A stretch of 64,000 nucleotides of DNA, taken from the NCBI GenBank assembly GCA_964017235.1, contig OZ024934.1, positions 77,342,706 to 77,406,705 of the forward strand. Direction: 5' to 3'. Both the position numbers and the translations under genes were made by a program. This document shows, piece after piece, positions 10,896 through 24,600 of the stretch; positions within the stretch are counted from its first letter, which is position 1; every line of letters starts with the position of its first letter. The notes beneath the pieces were generated by a model. It worked only from the letters and a program-made list of their open reading frames with translations. It ran no database searches and had not been told where the DNA came from. The DNA comes from Sabellastarte sp. h YS-2021 (lineage: Eukaryota > Annelida > Polychaeta > Sabellida > Sabellidae).

Positions 10896-12046
10896 AGTAA
10901 GCTCCAAAATTAAAAGACCTAAACCTGTAGCATAGATGTCTTTTTATCACCATATTACTTAACACTATGTATGGCTTACACAAACTATATTTACCATACA
11001 TGATGCAGAACCTTCTTGACCTCTGTGAGAATTTCTTTTTGTTCGTGAAGAAATAAAAATGATATTATTGCCCATTTCGTATCCTTTCACACAAAATGCT
11101 TTATAAATGAAATGGACATTTAAGGACATTGCTGGTAAACTTAATGGTCACTTCACACCAAGTGGTACCCCATAAACTATTTTATCCTCTGGTGAAGTGT
11201 ACATAACACTTTTTGTTTGTATCTAAATTGATGTACACTCACTTGATCTTACCATGTCTTACCTTCAATACATTATGTATCTCCACCATGTCAGTAGACA
11301 ATAGTGTAAGTCACTTAAAACAAGAGATACCAGTGGCCAGGTCACATTTGGCAAGTTATCATTTGGCTTTCATATTTGTAACCTTGCATTCGAATTCAAC
11401 CTGAGTTAGCAAGATGTCAATGGAGGTTTTTCAAACATTTTGAAATAAGGGGTCATGAATGCAAATTGCATTCCATGTTGTGTCAAATGTGTTTTATTAT
11501 ACAAATGAGAATTTCACCAGTTCTACGAGTGTTGTGGTTGAATGCGAAGTTTATAACCGGTTTCTGAAATGGGGAAATTCAGCGAAAAACCGGGTGCGTT
11601 TGATTTAGTAAATGACGTTAAGTTTTCAAATGTATACCTGAGCTATAACTGACATATAAATAAGAACCACAAAGGACTTTTTGAAGACTTTCGAGGACAA
11701 ATTGTGTCATATATTGATAGAATATCATAAAATACTGTGAAATATTGTGGTAGTTGAATATTTTGGTAAACTTAGGTAAAACACAATTTGGACCATACCC
11801 CCAAATGACCCATAACAGAAAGGTCATGAGCCTGTTTGCTTATAGATCATGATCCCAGCACAGAAAAGTGTGACCTAGGTATTTAATACATGCTGCCCTT
11901 TATATATTTTGATTAGATAATATAGGTTTATCTAAAATTAAATTGGGAAATCCAAAAATGTATTTTGCATTACAATGACTTCATGTTTTTAATACTTTAT
12001 TGCATTTGGAAAGTTAAAATAGATAGCCATCTCGTTGACTTGATGA

Positions 12047-12268
12047 GGTCTCTTTGGCATTGCAATTAGGGTGTTGGACATTCAAAGCATAGGGTATAGG
12101 GTTCGATCCTTTGTTGGGTCATGGAGTCTGTGTCATTTAACAAGGTGGGTTCTGCAAATGTGTCACGCTTCACACTGATGCGGTATTTGCGAAAGAACTT
12201 AGCCAAGTCTTATGCTTAAGTTGGCTAAAACTTGGCTAAAACCTTTATTGAATACAGCACCAGGGGTA
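12047..12268 (+). mobile_element. tRNA-derived SINE, family C
   Basis: The head contains a tRNA-like stretch with B box GGGTTCGATCC (about 12110). The body ends TTGGCTAAAACC..TTGAATACAGC, a 3' end that resembles the TIR sequence of the foldback at 13655-13752. Borders are approximate and no target duplication was found. Confidence 0.45.
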
Positions 12269-13225
12269 AAAAAATGTGTATTGACACTAGGTAATCGTGT
12301 GACAGACTGACATCTTGTTCACAGTAGTAGAAATACTCTAAGTCAGTTCACGCCACAGATCAGCCTCAGCCATACAGACTACCAGGATTGGAAAATGACT
12401 TTACCATGTTGATTTAAAAGGAAACCTTGCATGCTTCTAATTTTGTTCCATGTTCCTCTAAGTTTAGCAATAAATTATTTTAATAATATATTTGTTTATG
12501 CAATATTATACATAACAAATGCTGACCATATCTTGACAAATATATCATGTCAAATAGGGGTCATACAAAGTGTTTGTTTGAATAGTATTTGGAAAACAAA
12601 CATTGATAGTTTATTTATATCAAAATTTTCAGTCGTTGAAGTCGCCACTAACCCCTTGTGCCTTTGAGACATGGTAAAAGACTCAGATATGCTTACAAAT
12701 GTTATTTTTTTCTTGTAGAAATAGCTTTGCACAAGAGGGAATTTTAGTTCTGATTAAAGTTGGGATTGAGTGCTAGAATATCATTTGCTTATTCTTCGAA
12801 ATATAGGCCATTGAAATCTGATGACTTTGAAGATGTTTATCCCTAAAGGATTTTAAAATACCAAGAGGGATTTGAAATGATTACATTTTAGTATGATTGC
12901 AAAAATAGTCTCATTCTACTGACCCTTTCACAATACACCCTCTCTTCTCAGACTAAATGGTTGATCTTGGATGTATATTTATATGAAATTTAACTTCAAG
13001 AATAAAGTCACTGTGTAAATGGATATGTGACATTTTTTATGTTATCTCGCCCTGACATAATTATATGTTCCAAATCAAAGTGAATAGGATGATAAAATAT
13101 GATGCCATGAATGTGCCATAACATTGCATATGCACAATATAAACGTAATTAACCTATCAGAAGTAAATTTCTATTTGTTCAACAGAGGGATGACATCTAG
13201 TTTCTACTTGAATCTTACTGGTAAT

Positions 13226-13490
13226 TACCTCTGCCAAAGAGATTATGTTTTTCGGTGTGTTTGTTTGTCAGTCTGTCTCCAAAATCCCATTTTCAGTGAT
13301 TTGGGGTTCAAGGTTAAGATTACTCAAAAAATAGTGAATGGAGTTTTCTGAAAATAATATATGATTTATTCTTTCTGAGAGTTTGTATGGTCTGACAAAA
13401 GGAAGAATTGATAACATCTTTCATGAAAGATCTGGATAATATTCTGCCTATCCGACTACCTTTGTGAAGGTCTGCACTCTAGGTTTCCTT
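13226..13490 (+). repeat. Dispersed repeat family G copy
   Basis: It begins ACCTCTGCCAAAGAGATTATG, continues GTTTGTTTGTCAGTCTGTC, a GATCTGGATAATATTCTGCC block, and ends GAAGGTCTGCACTCTAGG. The order is the same as in the copies at 38.9 and 53.8 kb. It is non-coding. Confidence 0.6.
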
Positions 13491-13542
13491 TTAGTAACCG
13501 TTTTAATCCAACTACTTCTTGTTACTTTATATCAACCCATAA

Positions 13543-13605
13543 GGTTGCCGAAATATTGCCACGGGCTTGTGACAGCGTTGTCCGCACCATCGAGCTATCC
13601 AACAA
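13543..13605 (-). repeat. tRNA-like fragment
   Basis: On the minus strand GGATAGCTCGATGGTGCGGACAACG resembles the D-arm/A-box half of a tRNA (TAGCTCGATGG). No cloverleaf can be completed and no B box is clear, so it is a SINE head fragment and not a tRNA gene. Confidence 0.35.
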
Positions 13606-13654
13606 TACAACACTAACACAGATGCTGATAGCTTTATCTGATAGCTGATTATCC

Positions 13655-13752
13655 TATTCACAAAACGGTCTTAGTTAAATTTTGGGCTTAAATTTTGTAT
13701 AGAAATACCGCCAAGATACAACCTAAGATTTGGCTAAGACCTTTTGTGAATA
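13655..13752. mobile_element. 98-bp foldback element
   Basis: TATTCACAAAACGGTCTTAG on the left is matched by the complement of CTAAGACCTTTTGTGAATA on the right. Similarity continues inwards for about 33 bp per arm. With about 30 bp between the arms the whole unit could fold into one hairpin. It looks like a very small MITE. Confidence 0.6.
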
Positions 13753-16700
13753 CAACCCCTAGCTCTGATAAATGACCATGCTATCTTCTTCTGCCTGTCT
13801 GCCTGTTTTCTAAACTGACTCAAAGTATGGTATCCTCACTTTTTGTTAAAAAAAGAACATTTCTTGGGATTCTTGTCATTATTTTTGAAAGTTGTTTTTA
13901 TGAAAATGTACATTGTGATAGTATCCTGTGGCACTTAATATGATTGAAGTTACTTCTGTGAAACCAGCCCTTCTTTGGTAGAAACTACACCTGAAATAAC
14001 TGAAAAAAGCATAACTCATAGGAGAAGTCAGTGTTGTAATTATCATTATTAATGTCCACTAATTTTGGTTCAACAGAGAATTTATCTAACTTTAATTTGA
14101 GATGCAAAATACACAGTTTTAATTAATGTACTGGGTGTACTTCTACAAAACATGCATAATGAATTGTGTTTTGGGTAACTGATAGCAAGAATGCATTATG
14201 CTAAAGTAATTTAACCTTTATTAATTGGTATTATAAATTAAAATGCTGAGAAAATTTCTGCACATACAATTTTCACTTGATGAATATAACTAAGACAGAG
14301 AAAAAAATTATTTCCATAAAGAGTTCAAAGCAAAAAAAAAATTCCACATAAGTCTGTAGGTTTTTATTATTGAACTTTGGATATTTTAAAACCTTCATAA
14401 AGAATCTGACTGATTTATTGAACAAAGTATTGTCATCTTCCTTTATTTATATTGCCATAAAGCTCCCATGTGTACCTTACAGGTGCATACCACTCTGGTT
14501 AAAGTAACTTTGACACCTGTGAGATACATTATTTCTTTTGTTTATTAATTTATGTCTGGACTTTCATGTTGATGGGATATCATACATATTTTTATATGAA
14601 AATATCACAAAAGTAAAATGTGTGCATTTATGTATACTAGGCAGATGTTTTCTTCGGGTACAAAGCAGGTTTAGTGTCTGAGAAATATAATTTACATCAG
14701 ATATTAATCCATATTTGATTCTATACTTTTCAAAGTATAAATGTAACTGATAAAATATGGAGCCTTTACAAAGCTAGGACTTGTACACATTCATCTGTAC
14801 AATTTGCAGCATGTACATAAATTTTGTACATATTGCATCTTGTACAGATTCCTTGTATAAGTTCCAATTTAAACCAAATCTTAAATTGTACATATTGCAT
14901 ATACATATATATGTATGTGCCAATACAAGTCGTTTCCTAGATATGGTGTCATGAGTTCAAATCTTAAGACAGACATTAAGTGACATAACTGGTAGTTGCT
15001 TAAATATCTGGGCCTGGTAGTTTATTGCGCACCTCTTGTACCTTCACTAATCATGATTTAGCCTGATCTGAAAGGAACATAGCATATAAATATATAAAAA
15101 GTACAAAATGTCTGTACAGTATAATACTGTATGACTGGACTTTTGAAATGTCTCTAGTTACAAATATAAGTACCTGCTTTTAAAATCTATTTGGTTTTCC
15201 CACATCTTGGATTTTTGTAAGTCTTAAATATGGCCCTGTGTAAGTGGAGTTTTGAAAATAACCAGACTAACATTCTGCATAGGGTCTGCTCTTGCAACAA
15301 TTGTACAAGATTGTGGACTGTGACTATGGTATGACTGTTTATGTAGTAGCTCTGTAAATTTTCACAAGTTAACTTGATGGAACAGTCTACTGCTTTCAAT
15401 GACTCCTGTAACAGAAACATGTCTTAAATATGATGCTTTTTCAGTACGTTAGCAACCCAAATTTCATATAGACTATTTTACAATAAGTCAAGAAAGTGGA
15501 ACAGCAGTATAAAGATTATATCTAATTGTTGCAAATTCTGCCTTTTTAAAATCAAGCAAATGAGCCACTTCACCTCACCTCTTTATGTCAACAACCCTAG
15601 ATAAATTTTAAAGAGACAAAAAAAAGAGATAATAACTTTGTCTGATTCACTGTTAAAAACCACCCCGGGGTGAATTGGTGAAAAACAATCCAAACAAAAA
15701 AGTGAAAAGATGGCGATGATCCAGCTTCTTAAGGTATTATTCTCAGTCTAAATTGGAGGTTTAAGAAGTCAGAGGTGTTTGGTAATTAGGAGGGGTTAGT
15801 AAGCATCTTTGCATAGCTTGATAATATCTAGTTGGCTCAGCCTTCATTTACATAACCCTGTCTGCAAAAATATTCTCACTCAGAAACATCTATTATGGAT
15901 AGGTGGGCATATTTATTTTTCGGGCCATAAAGAGAGCTCTAATTGTTGGATTTTCAGTCGTCTTTCCCATAAAGATATTATTCTAAGTCATCTTGTCCTG
16001 AGACAAAACTGGTTGTAGGAGCTCCCATAGTTCTCAGGTTAGTTTTGCAACTGCTCTTTTTAATCTGTAGCAGTCGGGACCAGGCTATGTATCTCATATT
16101 TTACTCTGACGGCCCAATCTCGTGGTTTGACAGTTTTCCCAACCCCTTTTCACAGGACCAGTCAAAGCAATTTCCTGAGTTTAAAATCAACCAGTTCTTA
16201 TAATAAGTTATGCCAATGGAACAGTGGTATTTGAAGTTTGGGGATGTTATTACACATATTGAACCACCTGGAGAAGAGTGTTACATGCTTGTAATAAGCA
16301 CTTGGTTTACAGTAATACAGCAATCTATTCCTCCACCACATACCATTGCCTTGTTAAGTAGCTAACATAAAGAAAACTTAGCTGAATGTAACTGACACTT
16401 TAAATCTCCCTTTTCTCTCAGCAATCTCATATACATTATTATAAGAACTGCTTTCACAGGCACAATGTTTATTTATATGCTGCAATTTTTAGTGACAATG
16501 AAAAAAACGTGGACAGACGAGCACTGACAAAAACAATTAAGTAGTAATACACACAATTCACAGACAATAGATCACCGAGTTACCTCCATTTGTATGGATC
16601 ACAAGAGATATTATACAAACAAACAACGATAATTTTTTCCAGTAATAAATCATCTAGATCTACATCATTTCCCACCCATGTATAATAACAATGAGAATGG

Positions 16701-16899
16701 GAAAGTCAATGATCCATGCATTTATCAAGAAAAAGGCCAACACACTTGTTTTCTGGATTAAAATTCTCCTTATGTTTTGTATATTTTTTCTGTGTGTGTT
16801 TAAGGTAGGTTTTGCTGTTTATAGACTAAAACATCATCTTACTTTGTGGTTGTTTAAGAAAATTTTGTTATGAAGGAATGCTGCAGAGCTAGTGTGAAG

Positions 16900-16975
16900 C
16901 TTTTCTGAGAATTGGACCAAGATTCGAACCAGATAGTGTTGGTACTCACTACACCACTTATTGAAACTTTTATAA
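16900..16975 (-). repeat. tRNA-like fragment
   Basis: On the minus strand GTGGTGTAGTGAGTACC resembles an A box and TGGTTCGAATCTTGG a B box. The acceptor stem does not pair and there is no CCA-proximal context, so I treat it as a decayed SINE head. Confidence 0.35.
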
Positions 16976-17832
16976 TTCATAAGCAATTACTATTGTTATT
17001 ACATAATTTTAAAAAATCATTTAGTATACAAGCTCTGAGAAAGTGTAACTTTTGTTGCTTTTATCTGAGTATGTATATATTTTGGATCAAATATTTATCT
17101 ATAAAATCTATCAATTTAACACCATAAATTCTTCAGGAATATGGGTCTTGTTACTTTTTAAATATACTCCAATGAAAACAATTATACTCTTAATGTCAAA
17201 GTTCATCTCAACATATATTCTTTAGTTTTGATGCATATTATAATTTCTATGACCAGAAACTAAAAATGTGGGGAAAATACACATTTTCAGACTAAGAGAG
17301 AATCTGAGAAGTCATTGTATATCAGATTTGATATAAAATGCCATGCTTTATGACCTTGCTCAGAGGTCAATTGTTTGTTTACTATTAACTTGCTCATATC
17401 TAGCAAATGCAGATATGTGCTTATTGATTAGCAACAACTGAGGCAGGCGCAAATACTTCTCATGATGTTCCTTTCTCTGTTTTCATTGACCTTTAGATTA
17501 AATAGTCATGAAATCGGACATCTTATATCAAGGTTTAGGTAACTCAGTAGAATTAATCTAGGCTAATAATCAAATTTCAGGTTAACCTTAAAACACTCTA
17601 TCAGAGAATAGTCTTCTTTGTGGCAGAAAAGATGTTCAATTGTTTTGTCTCAGTCACACTGTTCTATGCAGTTGTAACAACTCGTATTTGAAGTTTCCTT
17701 CCCTACCTTGTCCTCGGCACTCCGAGAAGAGACCGTATCTTGGTGGTGCACGTTTAAAGCCTCCCTATAAAGTGATCCTTATCCCTGTTAACTATCCTGT
17801 CTGTATCTTTTAATATAGCTCAGGGGAGTACA

Positions 17833-18072
17833 TAGCCTTGCTTATGGCTCAAATTTGCATGATGTCTTTTTTCAAACACAGATATCTGGCATTCATAAAG
17901 CACTCATACATGTTATGAGATTATAAGCTTATCAGGCAGAGAGCTTTCTCTTAGCTGTATGCTAATGTAAAAGTCAGTACATGTATGAGTACATTATATA
18001 AAATGAAACTTCATTCTCTGAACTGGAAATTTTCCTTAACTTCAAAGAAACTTGAGCCTTCAGCAAGGCTAC
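17833..18072 (+). mobile_element. MITE family M1, copy B (complete)
   Basis: The best-preserved copy, 240 bp. The left end TAGCCTTGCTTATGGCTCAA and right end TTGAGCCTTCAGCAAGGCTA form inverted repeats of about 22 bp. A flanking TA on each side is consistent with a TA target site (Tc1/mariner-like), though TA could instead be part of the TIR. Internal sequence has no coding potential. Confidence 0.75.
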
Positions 18073-20487
18073 GGAGAACATAACGACTATTTCCAACATT
18101 TTGAAGAAGCCATCACATCCTGAAAATGCTATCAATATTGTGTCCTACCAAAATATGAATCCTGACTTACTAAACCGTATGGATACTACTAATATCCAAA
18201 ACACCTCAAGCAACACATGAGCCCCAACAGAATAAATATGTTGTGTTCCTATATAGCTCGGAGGCCAGCACTAATCAGTGTGATCTAGGTTTTAAGAAAT
18301 TTTGTACAGCTACTTTTTGTTATATAGTAACTCCCAAGTTGAATAGTTGGGAGATTCAGAGTCACTGACATTCCTCCATCATAAGGAAATGTTACAGTAA
18401 CTAGACTTATACATAGCAGACATATACCTGGCAAGTGCCTTATAATAAATATACGTATGAAAGCAGTCATATTGTTGTGGTAGTATTAGCTTATAGAAAT
18501 TTCACTGTCCCTCAGGAACCAGTTGGGGCTGTTGAATCTTGCAGATAACACCTGTTAGTCATGTGAGGCAGAAAACTCACAAAGAACAAAGGCTTACCTT
18601 AAAGCTCATTGTACACTAGCGGTGCGGCGCGGCTAAATAAAATAGAAATAAGAGAAGTAGTTAACAGATATTGTATTAGTGGGAAGTTTTTCTAGTAGAA
18701 TAGTTCAATAATTTTCAAATAAAATCACAACAGTAATTTGTTAATTTTCTTGAAAGACTAATACAGATTTAAATTTCTGCTACCAACTATGCTTACTATC
18801 CAGCCTCATGATTCCCAATTTTAGCGATATCAGTTTGGAATTTGGTTACATCGGATGACTTATTGGAATTTTGTGAACGGAGTATAAGGGTACTTATAAG
18901 TTAATTCTATTTAGCATAAAAAATCACCAGCATTACATATTTGGGGGATGCTATAGAATTTTAAAATCATCTTCCTTATTAGTTTATTAAGACTGGTTAC
19001 AGGCAACACTTTATAAAAATACAGTCATATTATAGTTTAATAATGTAAATAATTAATTAGAATTTTATTAGTTTGCTTTGTATGATTGCATAATATCGGT
19101 GATACATCATAGTCTACAAAAGCTGGTTATAGCTTTTATATCTGCAAGCACCAATGTCTCAAATTTCTGAGGTATTTAAAACTACAAGTGTTATTCAATA
19201 GAAAGAATTACTCTTAATAAATAATATATCATATTAATTATCAAATGTATCCAACGTTGATGGTTACTGAAGAATAGGTCATTCGACAATGTAAGCTAGA
19301 GAGGAATATTAAGGTTAAAATTCTTTCTCCGTACTGTAAGCTTAAGGTTTTCAATTGCTGTCATATCTGTTATTTCCAATAAGCCATCAACAAAAACGTG
19401 TCAAATTATCACTGAAATTTAAAAATTACTTAGTTCACACAATAATTAACAAACAAATAAAATGCTAAAGTGCTATTCTCTCAAATGAAATAAAAACCTT
19501 CTATATTGATGTTTAGGGTGGATCTAACATAAAGGAATAGAGTTGTCACATTTGTCAGCTTTTTGCAGCACACAAACACTTGTCTGCTCAAGGTCTCCAG
19601 TTATATTATAAACTTGGTTGAGCCTCACCTTTTTTTCTCTAATTGGCCCTGATCAATTTTTAATGGGCCGATGATTTTTTAATGTGGTCTTGTTATGAAG
19701 TACAATATTTGGCTGACAGAGTAGTATTGTGATCAATCATACCTGGACATTTGATATATGTGTAAATAATTAATCAGGTTATTAGATATATTAGTGTATT
19801 TCTCAAGGACCTGACAGAGACAGTTGTGTGAATAGATATGTTCATATCATTAAAGGAATCCAAGATCTTAAGGGGAAGCCATGAACAGTTAAACATGTTA
19901 ATCAGCATGTATTGAATCTGAATCGAGGATATATTTTATGTTTATCTGTAATTTATAGGCAATCATGCAGTATTGCATATAGTTAGGAACCGAATGAAGA
20001 AGTGGAGGAAAATAACACAGAAGTGGATAAATATTACATCTTCTTAAATACTTACAATAGCAGATAAAAACAGATGAAACTATATGTTTGGCAAAGGATA
20101 TACTTGTGTAATTAATATGGCAACAAGTACATAGTGTGATACCCAAGTGCATTGCTATATAAGGTACAAGTTATATTATTATTCAATGTTTACTATTAAA
20201 TGGTATTGTGGAGTGTGAATCACATTTGCTTTTTGGAAGACATCTTTAATCAATTGTATGGTTTTCTTTTGTTTTGTCTTGTCAGTTTAGAAGGAGCAAG
20301 TTCAAAACCACTGTTCTATTTCTTTTGTTGGATTATCTTTGACCACATAATGTTTTTCAGTGCATTATTGTTCTCTAAATTGATCTTAGATGTTTGATGA
20401 TTATTAGGCATGTTCTTTGAACATTTATTATGTAATGAACCCAATTAATACCTATATTTCTCCTAAATGCACTTGCTACATGCATAA

Positions 20488-20716
20488 GGGGCCACGGTGG
20501 CAGAGTGGTAACACTCTTGCCTCCCACCTCTGAGGCCGGGGTTCGATCTCCAGCACAGCCTCAAGTGGGAAAGCTGGTAGTTGCTTGCCGTTGGTTGGCA
20601 GTTTACAGTACAGAACCCTAACGAACTGTATGTACTGGTTTCCTCTGCCTTTCCAACTACCCGTCGTGATATGACCTGTACAGTGTTGAAAGCGACGTAA
20701 AACCCCAAATAATAAA
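20488..20716 (+). mobile_element. SINE A, full-length copy with target duplication
   Basis: It starts GGGGCCACGGTGGCAGAGTGG (A box) with the B box GGGGTTCGATC; the body includes GGAAAGCTGGTAGTTGCTTG and ends AAAACCCCAAATAATAAA. Direct repeats TGCTACATGCATAA (20474-20487) and TGCTACATGAATAA (20717-20730), 14 bp with one mismatch, flank it. This is a young insertion within intron 1. Confidence 0.92.
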
Positions 20717-21540
20717 TGCTACATGAATAAATCTGAACTTAAACCACAAATCCGGCTAACCTGCATTTCCTGACCCTTTTACTGTGTTAAATCATATCTG
20801 CCTCTTTGAATCAGATCATAAAAATACACTTGTTTACAATTTATGCCAAGTATTCTTTGTGGAACTATTAAATGCTGCCTTTGAAATACACATTTTGTAA
20901 TCACATTTCATGAACGCCAGTTTCCATTTAAATTCCAATCTGTTATTGTGTCTACAGAAAATATTTGTTTTATATTATCACATTTGATTAAGCCTGATCT
21001 GTTACTTCTTCAGTGAATTCCATATAGCTTTCAGTGAGCTCTATTTCTTGGATATTTAGATCTAGCAATTTATGGGGTGAAGTATTTTGAGTTTTATCAT
21101 TTTCATAACACTGTAAATGGGAAACTGGCTTGTCCAGTGTTTGACCTTTATGTAAGAAAGCTTATTGTCAGATACCTGTTACAAGCCACCAGCTAACTAT
21201 GCTGTTCTACCGCTCTCCTCTTTTTACAAAAAAAATTGTCAAACCTGAGGACTGAACTAGTTGTAATTCTTACTGGTTATATTAAATTTACTCTCTCTGT
21301 GTAATGAGCAAACTACCATACATTTGTAACTGTTTGGAATACCTGCTTTTAATAAACAACATAGAATATGTCCCAAAGGGCAAGATTTGTTAATCTTCGA
21401 ACTTGGTGAAATCTATATCCAAAGTTCATTAAACCAATTCTTGGTCAAGGTAGTAGCCTGATTGCAATGATGGAATGTATTAAATCATCAAAATACAAAT
21501 TTATCTACATTCACTGTTAGCTGTTGTATTGTATTTTTAG

Positions 21541-21628
21541 ATGTGGTCAGCTTTCGTATTGTTCAGCTGTTTGTACTTGGTGGTGAAGGGTGGCGAGATA
21601 CACTGGCAACAGGTTGAAGCTTTAAAAG
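21541..21628 (+). CDS. Exon 2: start codon and signal peptide
   Basis: The acceptor TGTATTTTTAG lies immediately before ATG, and the donor AAAAG|GTAATC follows. The 88-bp exon encodes Met1 to Lys29 plus one base. The hydrophobic run followed by KGGEIHW fits signal-peptide cleavage around residue 17-18. The exon leaves phase 1, matching the next exon, which supplies the rest of a Glu codon before Cys31. Upstream frame is open back through the acceptor only if joined to ATGACAAAG at 8866. Confidence 0.85.
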
Positions 21629-24600
21629 GTAATCTGCATCATTGTATGTACACTATGTAGTTTGTATGAAAATATCCATAGAAGCAACAGATGATGTTAT
21701 AGCTTTCTGACTTGTTTATCTCAAACCATTACTGTCTATCCTAAAATTTCTGGCCATTCTTCTGTAATCATTAGTAATGATATCCCAATGATGGTGATCA
21801 ATTCTTGTATTTCAGTTTATCCACCTGGAACTCCCGTTGCCTTAAAGGACATATGACATTTTGGCACAAGATCACTCACGAGTTAACAATAATAGCAAAT
21901 TATCAACTATTCTTGTTTGCATTAAATTGCAATAATACAGATTAATTCAGTAGTGTTGTGATAAAGTTTGTACAAGTTTGAAATTTATTCCTTTTTTGTG
22001 TCAAACCTTAGATTTTGTCCCTCTGGAAATTTTGCCAATATTGAAATCGCAGAATTTCTGCCAAGATGTTAAATTTTGGCAGAAAATCTGAACTGTCATT
22101 TATCTGAAAACTGTTAGAAATATAGCAATTTCAGACACATTTTGGGACCATTTGGGCAATATAGGCCTAATATATAGTGCCTCTAAAAACTTTTATTTTC
22201 TGAATTTTTGAAAAAAATTAAAATGTCGTTTATCCCGCAGTTAGAGATACAGTGGATGTCTGATATATAGACTCTTTAGAAAGGTTAGAAATCATGAACA
22301 TAGCAAAATAGATGTTTTTTGGCCCAACTACAAAACATATAGTAAAATTTATCCTAGTTGCCTATAGATATTATGATATTACCATATTTTCAAATATAGT
22401 TACATGGTTCTATGGTAGATTTCTGCATTTTCACTTGTTTCAAAAACATTAATCAGATGATCAAACTAAATTGATGTTTATCAGTCTGTAGCGATGACAA
22501 ACATCGACCCCACAATTCTAAACAATTTGTTTCAAGTAATTGCAACGAACCACTTTATTCTAGTCTTTTGGGTGATTTAACTGACCTTTATCGTGTCATA
22601 ACTTACATTATTCATTCTTGTGAAAATGTGGCGAAAGGATTTTTTTCAAAGAGAAGATTAGTTGCAGGATTCCGCTAGTTACTCTACAAATCACTGTATT
22701 TGTAATTTTTAACTTTGATATAATTATGTAATTGTAATAGATAGAGTCTATATGAATATATTTAACCTAATTTACAGATTTGTTTCTACACCTATTAATT
22801 ATGTACAGATGTTAATTAAATATGCTTAGATGTACTACTTTTTTCACTTTTGGACTGGGCGTTGGTTGACCTGAAACTGTACTGCTTCATCACAATAATT
22901 GTTCAAAGGATTTTAAATCTCCAGTATTATTTTATACCCTTTTCAGGATATATTCACTTGCCCTGTTTTGGAGAAAGACAAACACAAATAGCATGATTGA
23001 CACCCACTCCTAAATTCCCATGGAAAATCTTATTCCAAACAAATCTTGTTACCCTTTAACCTTCTGCTTCATCAACTTGTTTCACTATTCTACCATGGTA
23101 GGGCATCTGCATATATAGAATAACAGGGGTATAGAACCCCCAACTTCCTGCAAGTCAAGGCATTTCCTGTAGAACAGAACCCATGATACCGTAGACACCT
23201 TTTGTTTACAGTAGCCCCCTAGAGGTATCTTTTAAAAAACTTTTATAACTGCAGTGAATCTTAATAAAAATCCTGCAGGGGCTCAATCTATGTTTTTCTA
23301 TATTAATGCTCAGAAACAAAGGGTTCTGTGTTACTCTAGTAACCCCAGTGTTACCTTTTTGACAGTTCCCACACCTAGACTCCAAATGTGTTTACCTATC
23401 CACACTTACACACATAATACAGGTGTTATTGTAAGTGGAGACTTAAATGTCCCATATTTGATTTCTCCACTTTCTATGTAAACTGTACCTTTCTCTTATG
23501 TAAAAAAGTTAGTTTCATGTAGGTATAATTTACTCTCTCCTAAATTGAACCTGTTCTTTTTGCCTGTTATTCTTGTTTATAAGTGCCACAGATTCTATAT
23601 TAAAAGACATTCTATAGTTTCCATCTGAAATTTTTATGGTCATAAAGAAGAAGGTAGAGGGTTTTATTGAGCCAAACAGGATATAAGTATTTGAAAGTCA
23701 ACTCAGTTAAAATTCTTCTGCCATGTCTATCCATTAAGTAACCCAGAGCCTCTCATTTACATCATTTATTTAATTTTGAACACAATACATTAAAGTAAAT
23801 AAGAATGCCCTTGTGCTGTAGATCTAATAACCCTGTCTTTCTTATGTCCATAGAGGTCATTTAGTGTTTACTTTGACAAATAATTGATGTTGATTTTTTT
23901 TGGCCAGCAATGTCCCTATCAGGTTTTGTAGGGTATCAAATAATTCATATTTGCATTATGGGAAGCAGGGTCTCTCAAAACACACAAATAATGAGATATG
24001 CAAGGATTAATTGGGCACCAGTGAACTTTGATACTTGATTTCAAGTCAAGTTTATTCTGTATTATTAATGGCATTTCATCGACAATTGCATCTATTAATA
24101 TAGGAGCCAGTAAAATGGTAAAATGATCATAAATTCAGAAGAATATGCAGACCTAGTAGTGTTAGAGTATATCTGGCTAAGGTTTTAGTATGTACAAAGC
24201 AACAAAAATATCAATAAACCATAAAAAAGTGATTTATTTGGTTTACAGTAATTATCTGTCTATGCATTAAATATAATAGGCTGTATTTCTCAGGCATTTC
24301 ATATCTGTTTCTTGTATAAAATATGTATCACCCCTGAGCCTTAGATAATATTTTCTCAAGGTCTTCTTGACAAAAGGCAAATGTCAAATACCCATTTACA
24401 CTTGTAGACAAAATGAAATGCCTTAGACCTTGTTTCTTCCTATGTCAGTATAAATTCTATCAAACTTAACCACCAATCTCTCCCAGTAGTTGCAGTCATA
24501 TATGAAATAGTCGTGGTAATAAATCAACCATATATGTTCTTTTTGATTCTTTCCTACTTCTTTCATAATTTATATGCCCAAGAAAGGGAAAATATTAATA

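Larger units (their letters stand above)
8875..21540 (+). other. Intron 1 (if the 5' exon is real), about 12.7 kb
   Basis: It holds the LINE remnant and SINE near 10.3-10.5 kb, tRNA-headed elements near 10.8, 12.1, 13.6 and 16.9 kb, a family G copy at 13.2 kb, a foldback at 13.7 kb, MITE copy B at 17.9 kb and SINE A at 20.5 kb. TTGTACATATTGCAT recurs at about 14.82 and 14.88 kb. The remainder is AT-rich and without a supported gene. Confidence 0.5.

Noticed and set aside
20463-20708. Open frames of about 80 codons with near-identical products at 20.5 and 27.4 kb (minus strand)
   Set aside because: They are translations of the antisense of SINE A; the similarity is due to the repeat, not a gene family.
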